41,245 nucleotides of DNA from CAMLOF01 sp041913045 (GTDB lineage Bacteria; Pseudomonadota; Gammaproteobacteria; Burkholderiales; Burkholderiaceae_C), in the NCBI GenBank assembly GCA_041913045.1, contig JAYSGB010000037.1, positions 1 to 41,245 of the forward strand, in the 5' to 3' direction. Shown piece after piece: positions 25,874 through 33,716 of the stretch; position 1 is the first letter of the stretch; each line of letters opens with the position of its first letter. The translations under genes were made by a program, and so were the position numbers. The notes under the pieces are model-generated. The model did no database searches and was not told where the DNA came from. It saw nothing but the letters and a program-made list of their open reading frames with translations.

Positions 25874-26632
25874 ATGGCCCGCAAACCTTCCCCCGTTCCG
25901 CAACTGGAAGCCAAGCCTGCACCCGCGCGCAAGCGGGCCGGCCCCGCGGCCCGCAGCGTGCCTGGTGACGAACCCGCTGGCGCCACCGAGCGCATCGTCG
26001 AATCGATCACCCTGGCCATCGTCGAGCGTCGCCTCATGCCCGGTACCAAGCTGGCCGAACAGAAGATCGCCGACATCTTCAAGGTTTCGCGCACCATCGT
26101 TCGCCAGGCGCTCAACCAGTTGAGCCGCAACCACCTAGTCACGCTGGAGCCCGCTCGCGGCGCCTTTGTTTCCACGCCCGGCGTGGACGAGGCGCGCCAC
26201 GTGTTCGAAGTGCGCTCCATGCTGGAAGGCGCCATGGTGCGCCAGCTCTGCACAAGCATCACCGACGAACAGATAGCCGCCCTGCGCGCCCATCTGCGCG
26301 AGGAGCGCGAAGCCGTGGCCCGCACCGACGTGACCGGCCGCACGCGCCTGCTGGCCGATTTCCACGTGGTGCTGGCGCGCATGCTGGGCAACGAAGTGCT
26401 GGCCGAATTGCTCAGCGACCTGCTCGGTCGCTCGTCGCTCATTTCGCTGATGTACCAGTCGTCCCATTCGGCAGAACACTCCCAGCAGGAACACGTCCAC
26501 ATCGTCGATGCGCTGGAGCGGCGTGACGCCCGCACCGCCGTGCGCCTGATGGAGCACCACATCACCAACGTGGAGCGCAACCTGCGCTTCAACCCGCACA
26601 CCTCAGACCTGGGCGCTGCACTGCGCCCATGA
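25874..26632 (+). CDS. GntR-family (FCD) regulator of ureide catabolism
   Basis: A 252-residue FadR/FCD-type repressor. A basic Ala/Pro-rich leader covers about 1-40. The winged helix-turn-helix follows at about 40-105 (ERIVESITLAIVERRLMPGTKLAEQKIADIF, VSRTIVRQALNQLSRN, ARGAFVSTP). The C-terminal all-helical ligand domain is at about 110-240 with the metal-binding histidines (FHVVLA, MEHHITNVERN). The ATG at 25874 follows AAAGAGAG; an in-frame ATG at 25772 lies in the operator region. It resembles HpxS of Klebsiella in position, beside allantoinase and racemase genes. The effector may be a ureide (inference). Confidence 0.93.
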   Translation: MARKPSPVPQLEAKPAPARKRAGPAARSVPGDEPAGATERIVESITLAIVERRLMPGTKLAEQKIADIFKVSRTIVRQALNQLSRNHLVTLEPARGAFVSTPGVDEARHVFEVRSMLEGAMVRQLCTSITDEQIAALRAHLREEREAVARTDVTGRTRLLADFHVVLARMLGNEVLAELLSDLLGRSSLISLMYQSSHSAEHSQQEHVHIVDALERRDARTAVRLMEHHITNVERNLRFNPHTSDLGAALRP

Positions 26633-26665
26633 CCTTCAACCCCCAACTCACAAGAGACAACACCC

Positions 26666-27616
26666 ATGAGCAGCCCACAGCGTTACCCGCGTGACCTTTA
26701 CGGCCACGGTCCCAACCCGCCGCACGCCCAATGGCCCGGCCGCGCCCGCGTGGCGGTGCAGTTCGTGCTCAACTACGAAGAAGGCGGCGAAAACAGCGTG
26801 CTGCATGGCGACGCAGGCAGCGAGCAATTCCTGTCCGAAATGTTCAACCCCCCGGCCTTTCCCGAGCGCCACCTGAGCATGGAGGGCATCTACGAATACG
26901 GTTCCCGCGTGGGCGTGTGGCGCATCCTGCGCGAGTTCGAAAAACGCGGCCTGCCGTTGACCGTGTTCGGCGTGGGCATGGCCATGCAGCGCTGCCCCGA
27001 GGTGAGCGCCGCCTTCAAGGAGCTGGGCCACGAGATCGCCTGCCACGGCTGGCGCTGGATCCACTACCAGAACGTGGACGAAGCCACCGAACGCGAGCAC
27101 ATGCGGCTGGGCATGGAAGCCATTGAAAAGCTCATGGGCGAGCGCCCGCAGGGTTGGTACACAGGCCGCGACAGCCCCAACACCCGCCGCCTGGTGGCAG
27201 ACTTCGGCGGCTTCGAGTACGACAGCGACTACTACGGCGATGACCTCCCCTTCTGGCTGCAGGTGAAGAAGACCGACGGCTCGCTCGCCCCGCACCTGGT
27301 GGTGCCCTACACGCTGGACTGCAACGACATGCGCTTCGCCCTGCCGCAGGGTTACAGCCACGGCGACGAGTTCTTTGAATACCTGAAGGACGCCTTCGAC
27401 GTGCACTACGCCGAAGGCGACGAGCGCCCGAGCATGATGAGCATCGGCATGCACTGCCGCCTGCTGGGCCGCCCAGGCCGCATGCGCGCGCTGCAGCGCT
27501 TTCTGGACCACATCGAAAAGCACGACCGCGTGTGGGTCACCCGCCGCATTGACATTGCGCGCCACTGGAAGGCCACGCACCCCTTCAACCCCGCCACCGC
27601 CTTCGTGTGGGAGTGA
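26666..27616 (+). CDS. puuE: Allantoinase PuuE (polysaccharide-deacetylase fold)
   Basis: Opens allantoin to allantoate. The 316 residues match PuuE (about 308). Conserved blocks are RYPRDLYGHGPNPPHAQWPGRARVAVQFVLNYEEGGENSVLHGD in fragments, FGVGMAMQRCPE, GHEIACHGWRW with the metal-site histidine, and GWYTGRDSPNTRRL. The family lacks the zinc-hydrolase motif of classical allantoinase. The start at 26666 is the only ATG near GAGAC and follows gntR after 33 bases. Its stop lies 5 bases before the next start, so the set is an operon. Confidence 0.95.
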   Translation: MSSPQRYPRDLYGHGPNPPHAQWPGRARVAVQFVLNYEEGGENSVLHGDAGSEQFLSEMFNPPAFPERHLSMEGIYEYGSRVGVWRILREFEKRGLPLTVFGVGMAMQRCPEVSAAFKELGHEIACHGWRWIHYQNVDEATEREHMRLGMEAIEKLMGERPQGWYTGRDSPNTRRLVADFGGFEYDSDYYGDDLPFWLQVKKTDGSLAPHLVVPYTLDCNDMRFALPQGYSHGDEFFEYLKDAFDVHYAEGDERPSMMSIGMHCRLLGRPGRMRALQRFLDHIEKHDRVWVTRRIDIARHWKATHPFNPATAFVWE

Positions 27617-27621
27617 CCGCC

Positions 27622-29400
27622 ATGCCCTTGACGATAGAGCAACTCAACGCCGCCAGCACCGCCGAATTCACGGCGCTGCTGGACGGCACCTACGAACATT
27701 CGCCCTGGATTGCGGAGCTTGCCGCCGCGCAGCGGCCTTTTGCCAGCCTGGCGCACCTCAAGCGCGCCATGATCGAGGTGGTGCGTGAAGCTGGAGTGGA
27801 CGCGCAGCTCAGGCTGATCCGCGCCCACCCGGAACTGGCGGGCAAGGCCATGGTGTCCAAGACCCTGACGGCCGAGTCCACCAACGAGCAGGGCAAGGCC
27901 GGGCTCACCGATTGCACGCCCGAGGAGTTCGCGCGCATCCAGCAGCTCAACGCCGACTACAACGCCAAGTTCGACTTCCCGTTCATCCTGGCCGTGCGCG
28001 GCCCGCGCGGCCTGGGGCTGAACAAGGCAGAGATCATTGCCACCTTCGCGCGCCGCCTGGGCAACCACCCCGAGTTCGAGCGTGCCGAGGCGCTGCGCAA
28101 TATCCATCGCATTGCCGAAATCCGCCTGAACGACAAGTTTGGTGTGGAGCCCACCCTGGGCAACCTGGTGTGGGACTGGGCCGAAAAACTGGCCGAGCAC
28201 ACCGAGCCCGGTTACGCCGAACGCGGCGAGCTGACCGTGACCTACCTCACCGACGCGCACCGTGCCTGCGCCCAGCGCATTGCGCACTGGATGAAGGCCG
28301 ACTGCGGCTTTGACGACGTCGAGATCGACGCCGTGGGCAACGTGGTGGGCATCTACCACGGCAGCGACGCCAGCGCAGCCAGGCTGCTCACCGGCAGCCA
28401 CTACGACACCGTGCGCAACGGCGGCAAGTATGACGGGCGGCTGGGCATCTTCGTGCCCATGGCCTGCGTGCGTGAATTGTCCCGCCAGGGCAAGCGCCTG
28501 CCTTACGGCATCGAGGTGGTGGCCTTTGCAGAGGAAGAGGGCCAGCGCTACAAGGCCACCTTCCTGGGTTCGGGGGCGCTCACCGGCCATTTCGACGAAG
28601 CGTGGCTTGACCAGCTCGACGCCGATGGCATTTCCATGCGCGACGCGATGAAGCACGCGGGCCTGTGCATAGACGACATCCCCAAGCTGCAGCGCGACCC
28701 GGCCCGTTACCTGGGCTTCGTGGAGGTGCACATTGAACAGGGGCCGGTGCTCAACGGGCAGGACATTCCGCTGGGCATCGTCACCTCCATCAATGGCAGC
28801 GTGCGCTACGTGGGCGAAATTGTGGGCATGGCCAGCCACGCGGGTACCACCCCCATGGGCATGCGCCGCGACGCTGCTGCTGCCGCCGCAGAACTCACGC
28901 TGTATGTGGAAAAGCGCGCCGCCTCGGTGCCCGACCTCGTGGGCACCGTGGGTATGCTTGAAGTGCCGAACGGCTCCATCAACGTGGTGCCGGGCCGCTG
29001 CCGCTTCAGCCTCGACATTCGCGCCACCACCAATGAAGTGCGCGACGCCTGCGCCGCCGACGTGCTGGCCGAGCTGGAGCGCATCTGCCAGCGACGTGGC
29101 CTGCACCACACGTTGGAAGAAACCATGCGCGCCGCTGCGGCGCCTTCCGCTCCGGCGTGGCAACAGCGTTGGGAGCGTGCCGTGCAAGCCCTGGGTCTGC
29201 CCTTGCTGCGCATGCCCAGCGGGGCCGGGCACGACGCCATGAAGCTGCACGAAATCATGCCGCAGGCCATGCTCTTCCTGCGCGGGCTCAACGCCGGCAT
29301 CAGCCACAACCCGCTGGAATCCATCACCAACGACGACACCGAACTCTGCGTGCGCGCCTTCCAGCACCTGCTTGACCAACTTACCTCCGAAGCATCATGA
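27622..29400 (+). CDS. uraD-allC: Fused OHCU decarboxylase / allantoate amidohydrolase
   Basis: A 592-residue two-enzyme protein. Residues 1 to about 170 are UraD, which decarboxylates OHCU to S-allantoin: catalytic HPELAGK (His69), TNEQGKAGL, FILAVRGPRGLG. Residues about 180-592 are AllC, the M20 amidohydrolase that cleaves allantoate: metal ligands GSHYDT (His260), KYDGRLG (Asp271) and AEEEGQRY (304-310), then HIEQGPVL and SHAGTTPMGMRRD. Both halves look complete, joined at FGVEPTLGNLVWDWAEK. The ATG at 27622 is preferred; a GTG at 27607 overlaps puuE. The step between the two activities is catalysed by the separate PuuE. The stop overlaps the next start as ATGA. Confidence 0.94.
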   Translation: MPLTIEQLNAASTAEFTALLDGTYEHSPWIAELAAAQRPFASLAHLKRAMIEVVREAGVDAQLRLIRAHPELAGKAMVSKTLTAESTNEQGKAGLTDCTPEEFARIQQLNADYNAKFDFPFILAVRGPRGLGLNKAEIIATFARRLGNHPEFERAEALRNIHRIAEIRLNDKFGVEPTLGNLVWDWAEKLAEHTEPGYAERGELTVTYLTDAHRACAQRIAHWMKADCGFDDVEIDAVGNVVGIYHGSDASAARLLTGSHYDTVRNGGKYDGRLGIFVPMACVRELSRQGKRLPYGIEVVAFAEEEGQRYKATFLGSGALTGHFDEAWLDQLDADGISMRDAMKHAGLCIDDIPKLQRDPARYLGFVEVHIEQGPVLNGQDIPLGIVTSINGSVRYVGEIVGMASHAGTTPMGMRRDAAAAAAELTLYVEKRAASVPDLVGTVGMLEVPNGSINVVPGRCRFSLDIRATTNEVRDACAADVLAELERICQRRGLHHTLEETMRAAAAPSAPAWQQRWERAVQALGLPLLRMPSGAGHDAMKLHEIMPQAMLFLRGLNAGISHNPLESITNDDTELCVRAFQHLLDQLTSEAS

Positions 29401-30647
29401 CCACACCCCAGAACTACCAGGCACTCGACGCCTGGATCGACGCCCATTTCGACGAGCAGGTGCGCTTCCTGCGGGAGCTGGTGCGCGTGCCCACCGACAC
29501 GCCGCCGGGCAACAACGCGCCGCACGCCGAGCGCACGGCTGAGCTGTTGCAGGCCTTCGGCTTCGATGCCGAAAAGCACGCTGTGCCCGCGCAGGCCGTC
29601 AAGGACTACGGCCTGGAGTCCATCACCAACCTGATCGTGCGCCGCCGCTACGGCGATGGCCGCACCGTCGCGCTCAACGCCCACGGTGACGTGGTGCCGC
29701 CCGGCGAAGGCTGGACGCACGACCCCTACGGCGGCGAAGTGGTGGACGGCCAGATGTTCGGTCGCGCCACGGCGGTGAGCAAGAGCGACTTTTCCACCTT
29801 CACCTTCGCGGTGCGTGCGCTGGAATCGCTCGGCCTGCCGCTCAAGGGCGGGGTGGAACTGCACTTCACCTACGACGAGGAGTTCGGCGGCGAGATGGGC
29901 CCCGGCTGGCTGTTGCAGCAAGGCTTGACCAAACCCGACCTGATGATCGCCGCAGGCTTCAGCTACCAGGTCGTCACCGCGCACAACGGCTGCCTGCAGA
30001 TGGAAGTGACCGTGCAGGGTGAGATGGCGCACGCCGCCATTCCCGACAGCGGTACCGACGCCCTGCAAGGCGCCGTGCACATCCTGCAGGCGCTGTACCA
30101 GCTCAACGCCGAGTACAAGAAGACCACCTCCAAGGTGGAAGGCATCACCCACCCCTACCTGAACGTGGGCCAGATCAGCGGCGGCACCAACACCAACGTG
30201 CTGCCCGGCAAGGTGGTGTTCAAGCTCGACCGCCGCATGATCCCGGAAGAGAACCCGGCCGAGGTGGAGGCAAGCATCCGCCGCGTCATCGAAGAGGCGG
30301 CGGCTTCCTTCGCCCCCCCGCGCGGCGGCAAACAACTCAAGGTGGAGGTGCGGCGCATGCTGCTGGCCAACGCCATGGTGCCCCTGGCGGGCAACGCACC
30401 GCTGGTCAACGCCATCCAGAAGCACGGTGAGCAGTTGTTCGGCGAAGCCATTCCCGCCGTGGGCACGCCGCTCTACACCGACGTGCGCCTGTACGTGGAG
30501 CAGGGCATACCCGGCGTCATCTACGGCGCGGGGCCGCGCACGGTGCTGGAGTCGCACGCCAAACGTGCGGACGAGCGCGTGCAGCTGGAAGACTTGCGGC
30601 GTGCCACCAAGGTGGTGGCGCGCACCTTGCTCGACCTGCTCAGCTGA
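29397..30647 (+). CDS. M20-family hydrolase with an unusual metal site
   Basis: A 416-residue member of the ArgE/DapE/M20 fold. NAHGDVVPP (His96, Asp98), TYDEEFGGE (Glu161-Glu162) and LESHAKRADERV supply normal ligands. In place of the usual GRG-x2-D-M-K segment it has GRATAVSKSD (122-131), with Val127 where the metal-bridging aspartate normally lies; Asp131 may substitute. The dimerisation lid is present (about 195-300). It overlaps uraD-allC as ATGA, so it surely acts in this pathway. Candidate roles are ureidoglycolate or another carbamoyl substrate. I cannot name the substrate. Confidence 0.85.
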   Translation: MTTPQNYQALDAWIDAHFDEQVRFLRELVRVPTDTPPGNNAPHAERTAELLQAFGFDAEKHAVPAQAVKDYGLESITNLIVRRRYGDGRTVALNAHGDVVPPGEGWTHDPYGGEVVDGQMFGRATAVSKSDFSTFTFAVRALESLGLPLKGGVELHFTYDEEFGGEMGPGWLLQQGLTKPDLMIAAGFSYQVVTAHNGCLQMEVTVQGEMAHAAIPDSGTDALQGAVHILQALYQLNAEYKKTTSKVEGITHPYLNVGQISGGTNTNVLPGKVVFKLDRRMIPEENPAEVEASIRRVIEEAAASFAPPRGGKQLKVEVRRMLLANAMVPLAGNAPLVNAIQKHGEQLFGEAIPAVGTPLYTDVRLYVEQGIPGVIYGAGPRTVLESHAKRADERVQLEDLRRATKVVARTLLDLLS

Positions 30648-30668
30648 TCAGCGTCTTTCCTCTCCATC

Positions 30669-30696
30669 CAGGGCCCTTCGGGGCCCTTTGTTTTTT
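30669..30696 (+). terminator. Rho-independent terminator after the M20 gene
   Basis: AGGGCCC (30669-30675), loop TTCG, and GGGCCCT (30680-30686) form a perfect 7-bp stem followed by TTGTTTTTTT (30687-30696). It ends the gntR-puuE-uraD/allC-M20 transcript and separates it from the racemase set. Confidence 0.92.
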
Positions 30697-30766
30697 TCCG
30701 CGCGCCGACGAACGGCACCACGCATCCGGGTAAACACCGATGTGACCCGTATTGTCGTATCCGTTC

Positions 30767-30778
30767 TTTGTATACAAA
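30767..30778. promoter_or_regulatory. GntR-type operator before the racemase
   Basis: TTTGTATACAAA, a perfect 12-base palindrome, 34 bases before the racemase start. It shares the core TTTGTATACA with the two sites at 25318 and 25829. It is the best candidate for the consensus of the whole set. Confidence 0.7.
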
Positions 30779-30812
30779 ATACGAATCCAATAATCGCAAA
30801 CAAGGAGTTGAA

Positions 30813-31544
30813 ATGCGTATCCGGGTCATCAACCCCAACACCACCCAAGGCATGACGGACACCATCGGCCAGGCGGCTCGCCGCGTCGCTGCACCGGGTA
30901 CGTTCATCGACGCCGTGCAGCCCGCCAGCGGCCCCGTGTCCATCGAAAGCCACTTCGACGAGGTGGTTGCCTCCGTCGGCGTGGCCGAGCAGATCATGGA
31001 AGGCGAGAAGCTGGGCACCGACGCCTACGTGATCGCCTGCTTCGGCGACCCAGGCCTGATGTCTGCACGCGAACTCACCCGCGCGCCAGTCATTGGCATT
31101 GCCGAGGCGGCCTTTCACATGGCCACGCTCATTTCCACGCGCTTCTCGGTCGTCACCACGCTGGCGCGCACCGGCATCATTGCCGAACACCTGCTCATGC
31201 AGTACGGCTTTGCGCACCACTGCCGCAAGGTGCGCGCCGCCGAGATCCCCGTGCTGGACCTGGAGCACGACCCTGACTGTTCCCTGAAAAAGATCATCGA
31301 GGAATGCCAGCGCGCCAAGGTTGAAGACGGCATCGGCGCCATCGTTCTGGGCTGCGGCGGCATGGCCGACCTGACCGAAACCATCTCCCGCGCCGTGGGC
31401 CTGCCCGTGGTCGAGGGCGTGACCTCCGCCGTCAAGCTGGCCGAGTCCCTGGTGCATCTGGGGTTGCAGACCAGCAAGCACGGCGACCTGGATTTCCCCC
31501 GCCCGAAAGCCTTCGCCGGGCAGTTCGAGCACTTCGGCGCCTGA
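30813..31544 (+). CDS. Allantoin/hydantoin racemase-like protein (Asp/Glu racemase fold)
   Basis: A 243-residue protein of the Asp/Glu/hydantoin racemase family. RIRVINPNTTQGMTDTI opens the first strand. The two catalytic cysteines are Cys76 (VIACFGDPGL) and Cys181 (IVLGCGGMADL), in mirror-image positions. With HpxA of Klebsiella as precedent, an allantoin racemase is the likely role: it equilibrates R- and S-allantoin, one of which forms spontaneously. The ATG at 30813 follows AAGGAGTTG. It has its own operator and starts a four-gene rightward set. Confidence 0.88.
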   Translation: MRIRVINPNTTQGMTDTIGQAARRVAAPGTFIDAVQPASGPVSIESHFDEVVASVGVAEQIMEGEKLGTDAYVIACFGDPGLMSARELTRAPVIGIAEAAFHMATLISTRFSVVTTLARTGIIAEHLLMQYGFAHHCRKVRAAEIPVLDLEHDPDCSLKKIIEECQRAKVEDGIGAIVLGCGGMADLTETISRAVGLPVVEGVTSAVKLAESLVHLGLQTSKHGDLDFPRPKAFAGQFEHFGA

Positions 31545-31578
31545 AAGCGCCACACTTCACCCATAGAGGAGACAAGCC

Positions 31579-32955
31579 ATGAGTGATACCCAAGACAAGG
31601 CAGCCGGCGAGGAGTCGCTGGCGCCGCAGGAAACCCGGATCATGGACCGCTGGTCCTACCTGCTGGCGTGGCTGGGCGGGTGTGTGTCCATCGGCACCTT
31701 TGCCATGGGCTCCAGCCTGGTAGGCCAGCTCAACATGCTGCAGGCGGTGGTGGCTATCGCCGTAGGCTGTTTCGTCATCGGCGTGGCGCTGGCCATCAAC
31801 GGTGCGGCGGGCCACAAATACGGCATTCCTTTCATGGTGCAGGCGCGCACGGCCTTCGGCTTTGCGGGCACGCGCTTCCCCGGCTTCGTGCGGGCCATAC
31901 CTGCCGTCGTCTGGTTCGGCTTCCAGAGCTGGATCGGCGCGGGCGCCCTCAACGCCGTCACTGCCACGCTCATGGGCTTTGACAACCTCGTCGTCTGGTT
32001 CATCATCTTCCAGGTGCTGCAGATCGCCCTGTCGGTCTACGGTTTCAAGGGCATCAAGTGGCTGGAAAACGTGGGCAGCGCCTTCATCATCGCGTCCCTG
32101 GTCTACATGTTCTGGGCCGTCATCACCAAATACGGCGGCGCCATCGACGCCAAGATCACCAGCATCGAAGGCACCTGGGGCCTGCCGTTCTGGGCCGCCA
32201 CCATGCTCTTCCTGGGCATCTACAGCACCATGATGCTGAACGTGGGCGACTATTCGCGTGAGCTGCACAAGGACGTCAAGCCCGGCCCGCTCACGGTCAT
32301 CTACTCCATGTCCATCCTGCCTGCCACCATCTTCATGGGCTTGATCGGCCTCATGGTTTCGGGCGCCACCGGCACCGCCGACCCGATCGCCGTGTTCTCC
32401 AGCGCCGTGGACAACAAGCCGCTGCTGGTCATCACGCTGCTGTTCATTGCCTTTGCGCAGGTCACCACCAACGTGCTCAACAACGTGGTGCCCCCGGCCT
32501 ACGTGCTGATGGACGTGTTCAAGCTGTCCTTCAAGAAGTCCGCCATCCTGGTGGGTCTGCTGGCCTTCTGCACCTTCCCCTGGGTGCTGGTGAAGGACGA
32601 ATCCGCCACCGGCTTGCAGGTGTTCGTGCAGACCTACTCCGCCTTCCTGGGCCCGATCTTCGCGGTGCTGGTGGTGGACTACTACATCCTTCGCGGCCGC
32701 CAACTGGACGTGAAGAAGCTCTACGACGCCGAAGGCCCGTACCGCGGCGTGAACTGGGGCGGCATTCTGGCCACGCTGGTGGGTGCCGTGGTGGCATTGA
32801 GCTTCCCCTCTGTTAGCTGGTACGCCAGCCTGCTGCCCGCCGGCATCACCTACTACCTGTTGATGAACCACTGGGCGCCTTGCCGCCGCTTCATGGATGG
32901 CGCCACAACGGCTCAAACCCAGGGCGCGCGCAGCGTCACCGGAGCAAGAACCTAA
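31579..32955 (+). CDS. NCS1-family permease, probably for allantoin or a related hydantoin/nucleobase
   Basis: A 458-residue nucleobase:cation symporter-1 protein with about 12 helices. The opening (RIMDRWSYLLAWLGGCVSIGTFAMGSSLVG in fragments), IPFMVQARTAFGFAGTRFPGFVRAIPAVVWFGFQSWIGAGALN and NVGDYSRE are typical. The family includes transporters for cytosine, uracil, hydantoin and allantoin. The racemase directly upstream favours allantoin. The ATG follows GAGGAGAC and the gap is 34 bases. A polar, disordered tail closes it. Confidence 0.9.
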   Translation: MSDTQDKAAGEESLAPQETRIMDRWSYLLAWLGGCVSIGTFAMGSSLVGQLNMLQAVVAIAVGCFVIGVALAINGAAGHKYGIPFMVQARTAFGFAGTRFPGFVRAIPAVVWFGFQSWIGAGALNAVTATLMGFDNLVVWFIIFQVLQIALSVYGFKGIKWLENVGSAFIIASLVYMFWAVITKYGGAIDAKITSIEGTWGLPFWAATMLFLGIYSTMMLNVGDYSRELHKDVKPGPLTVIYSMSILPATIFMGLIGLMVSGATGTADPIAVFSSAVDNKPLLVITLLFIAFAQVTTNVLNNVVPPAYVLMDVFKLSFKKSAILVGLLAFCTFPWVLVKDESATGLQVFVQTYSAFLGPIFAVLVVDYYILRGRQLDVKKLYDAEGPYRGVNWGGILATLVGAVVALSFPSVSWYASLLPAGITYYLLMNHWAPCRRFMDGATTAQTQGARSVTGART

Positions 32956-32988
32956 AATGCCTGGATGGTCAGGAAAGCCAAACACCCC

Positions 32989-33711
32989 ATGAACGATGCC
33001 TCGGCCCCGGTCGCCAGCGCGCTGGATGCGTCCGAGCGAGGGCCCACGGTCGAGAGCATCGCGCAGGATGTGGCTTCCGCCATCGTGGAAAAGCGCATAC
33101 CGCCCGGCACCTGGCTCCGCGAGGAAGCCCTGGGCCGGGTCTACTCCGTCAGCCGCACCAAGGTCCGTGCGGCTTTGCTCATGCTGGCCAAGGACAAGCT
33201 GGTCGAGACCATCCCCGACAAGGGAACCTTCGTCAGCAAGCCCAGCGTGGAGGAGGCCCGCGAGGTCTTCTCGGTGCGCCGCCTGCTGGAAAGCGAGATC
33301 GTTCGCCTCTTCGTGGCCAAGGCCACCCGGGCCGACTACGACCGCCTGCGCCAGCACATCCACGTCGAGCGGTCCACGCTCAAGACACCTTCGGCGGGTG
33401 CCGTGCGCGAACGCCTGCTGGGCGACTTCCACGTGGCCTTGGCAGAGACCACCGGCCACAAGGTGCTTACCGAAATCCTGACCGAACTCGTGGCGCGCAG
33501 CTCGCTGATCGCCATGCTCTACCAGAGCAGCAACGACCCGCACTGCTCCACCGACGAGCACGAGCAGTTCCTGCGCGTGTGCGAGTCCGGTGACGCCGAC
33601 GCCGCAGTGGCCAACATGCTCGACCACCTGCGGCGGCTTGAATCCAGCCTGGACCTGAACCACGACAAGCCCGACCGGCAGCTGGATCTGGTCAAGGCCC
33701 TGATGATGTGA
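32989..33711 (+). CDS. Second GntR-family (FCD) regulator
   Basis: A 240-residue GntR/FCD protein paralogous to the one at 25874: both share SSLI-L-YQSS in the ligand domain and PGT-L-E in the DNA-binding domain. The helix-turn-helix is at about 20-85 (SIAQDVASAIVEKRIPPGTW, VSRTKVRAALLMLAKD, DKGTFVSKP). Starts at 32989 or 32965 are both possible; neither has a strong ribosome-binding site. No TGTATACA-type site precedes it, so it is presumably read from the racemase promoter. Its last codons overlap the aminotransferase start. Its target is unknown. Confidence 0.88.
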   Translation: MNDASAPVASALDASERGPTVESIAQDVASAIVEKRIPPGTWLREEALGRVYSVSRTKVRAALLMLAKDKLVETIPDKGTFVSKPSVEEAREVFSVRRLLESEIVRLFVAKATRADYDRLRQHIHVERSTLKTPSAGAVRERLLGDFHVALAETTGHKVLTEILTELVARSSLIAMLYQSSNDPHCSTDEHEQFLRVCESGDADAAVANMLDHLRRLESSLDLNHDKPDRQLDLVKALMM

Positions 33712-33716
33712 ACCTG

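Noticed and set aside
25756..26667. Minus-strand extension of uraH through gntR
   Set aside because: UraH homologues begin at MGHLSTHVLD; the extension is antisense to a good GntR gene.
31432..33663. Open frame of 743 codons antisense to the NCS1 permease and GntR genes
   Set aside because: Spans two convincing genes and their gap on the other strand; composition is that of a shadow.
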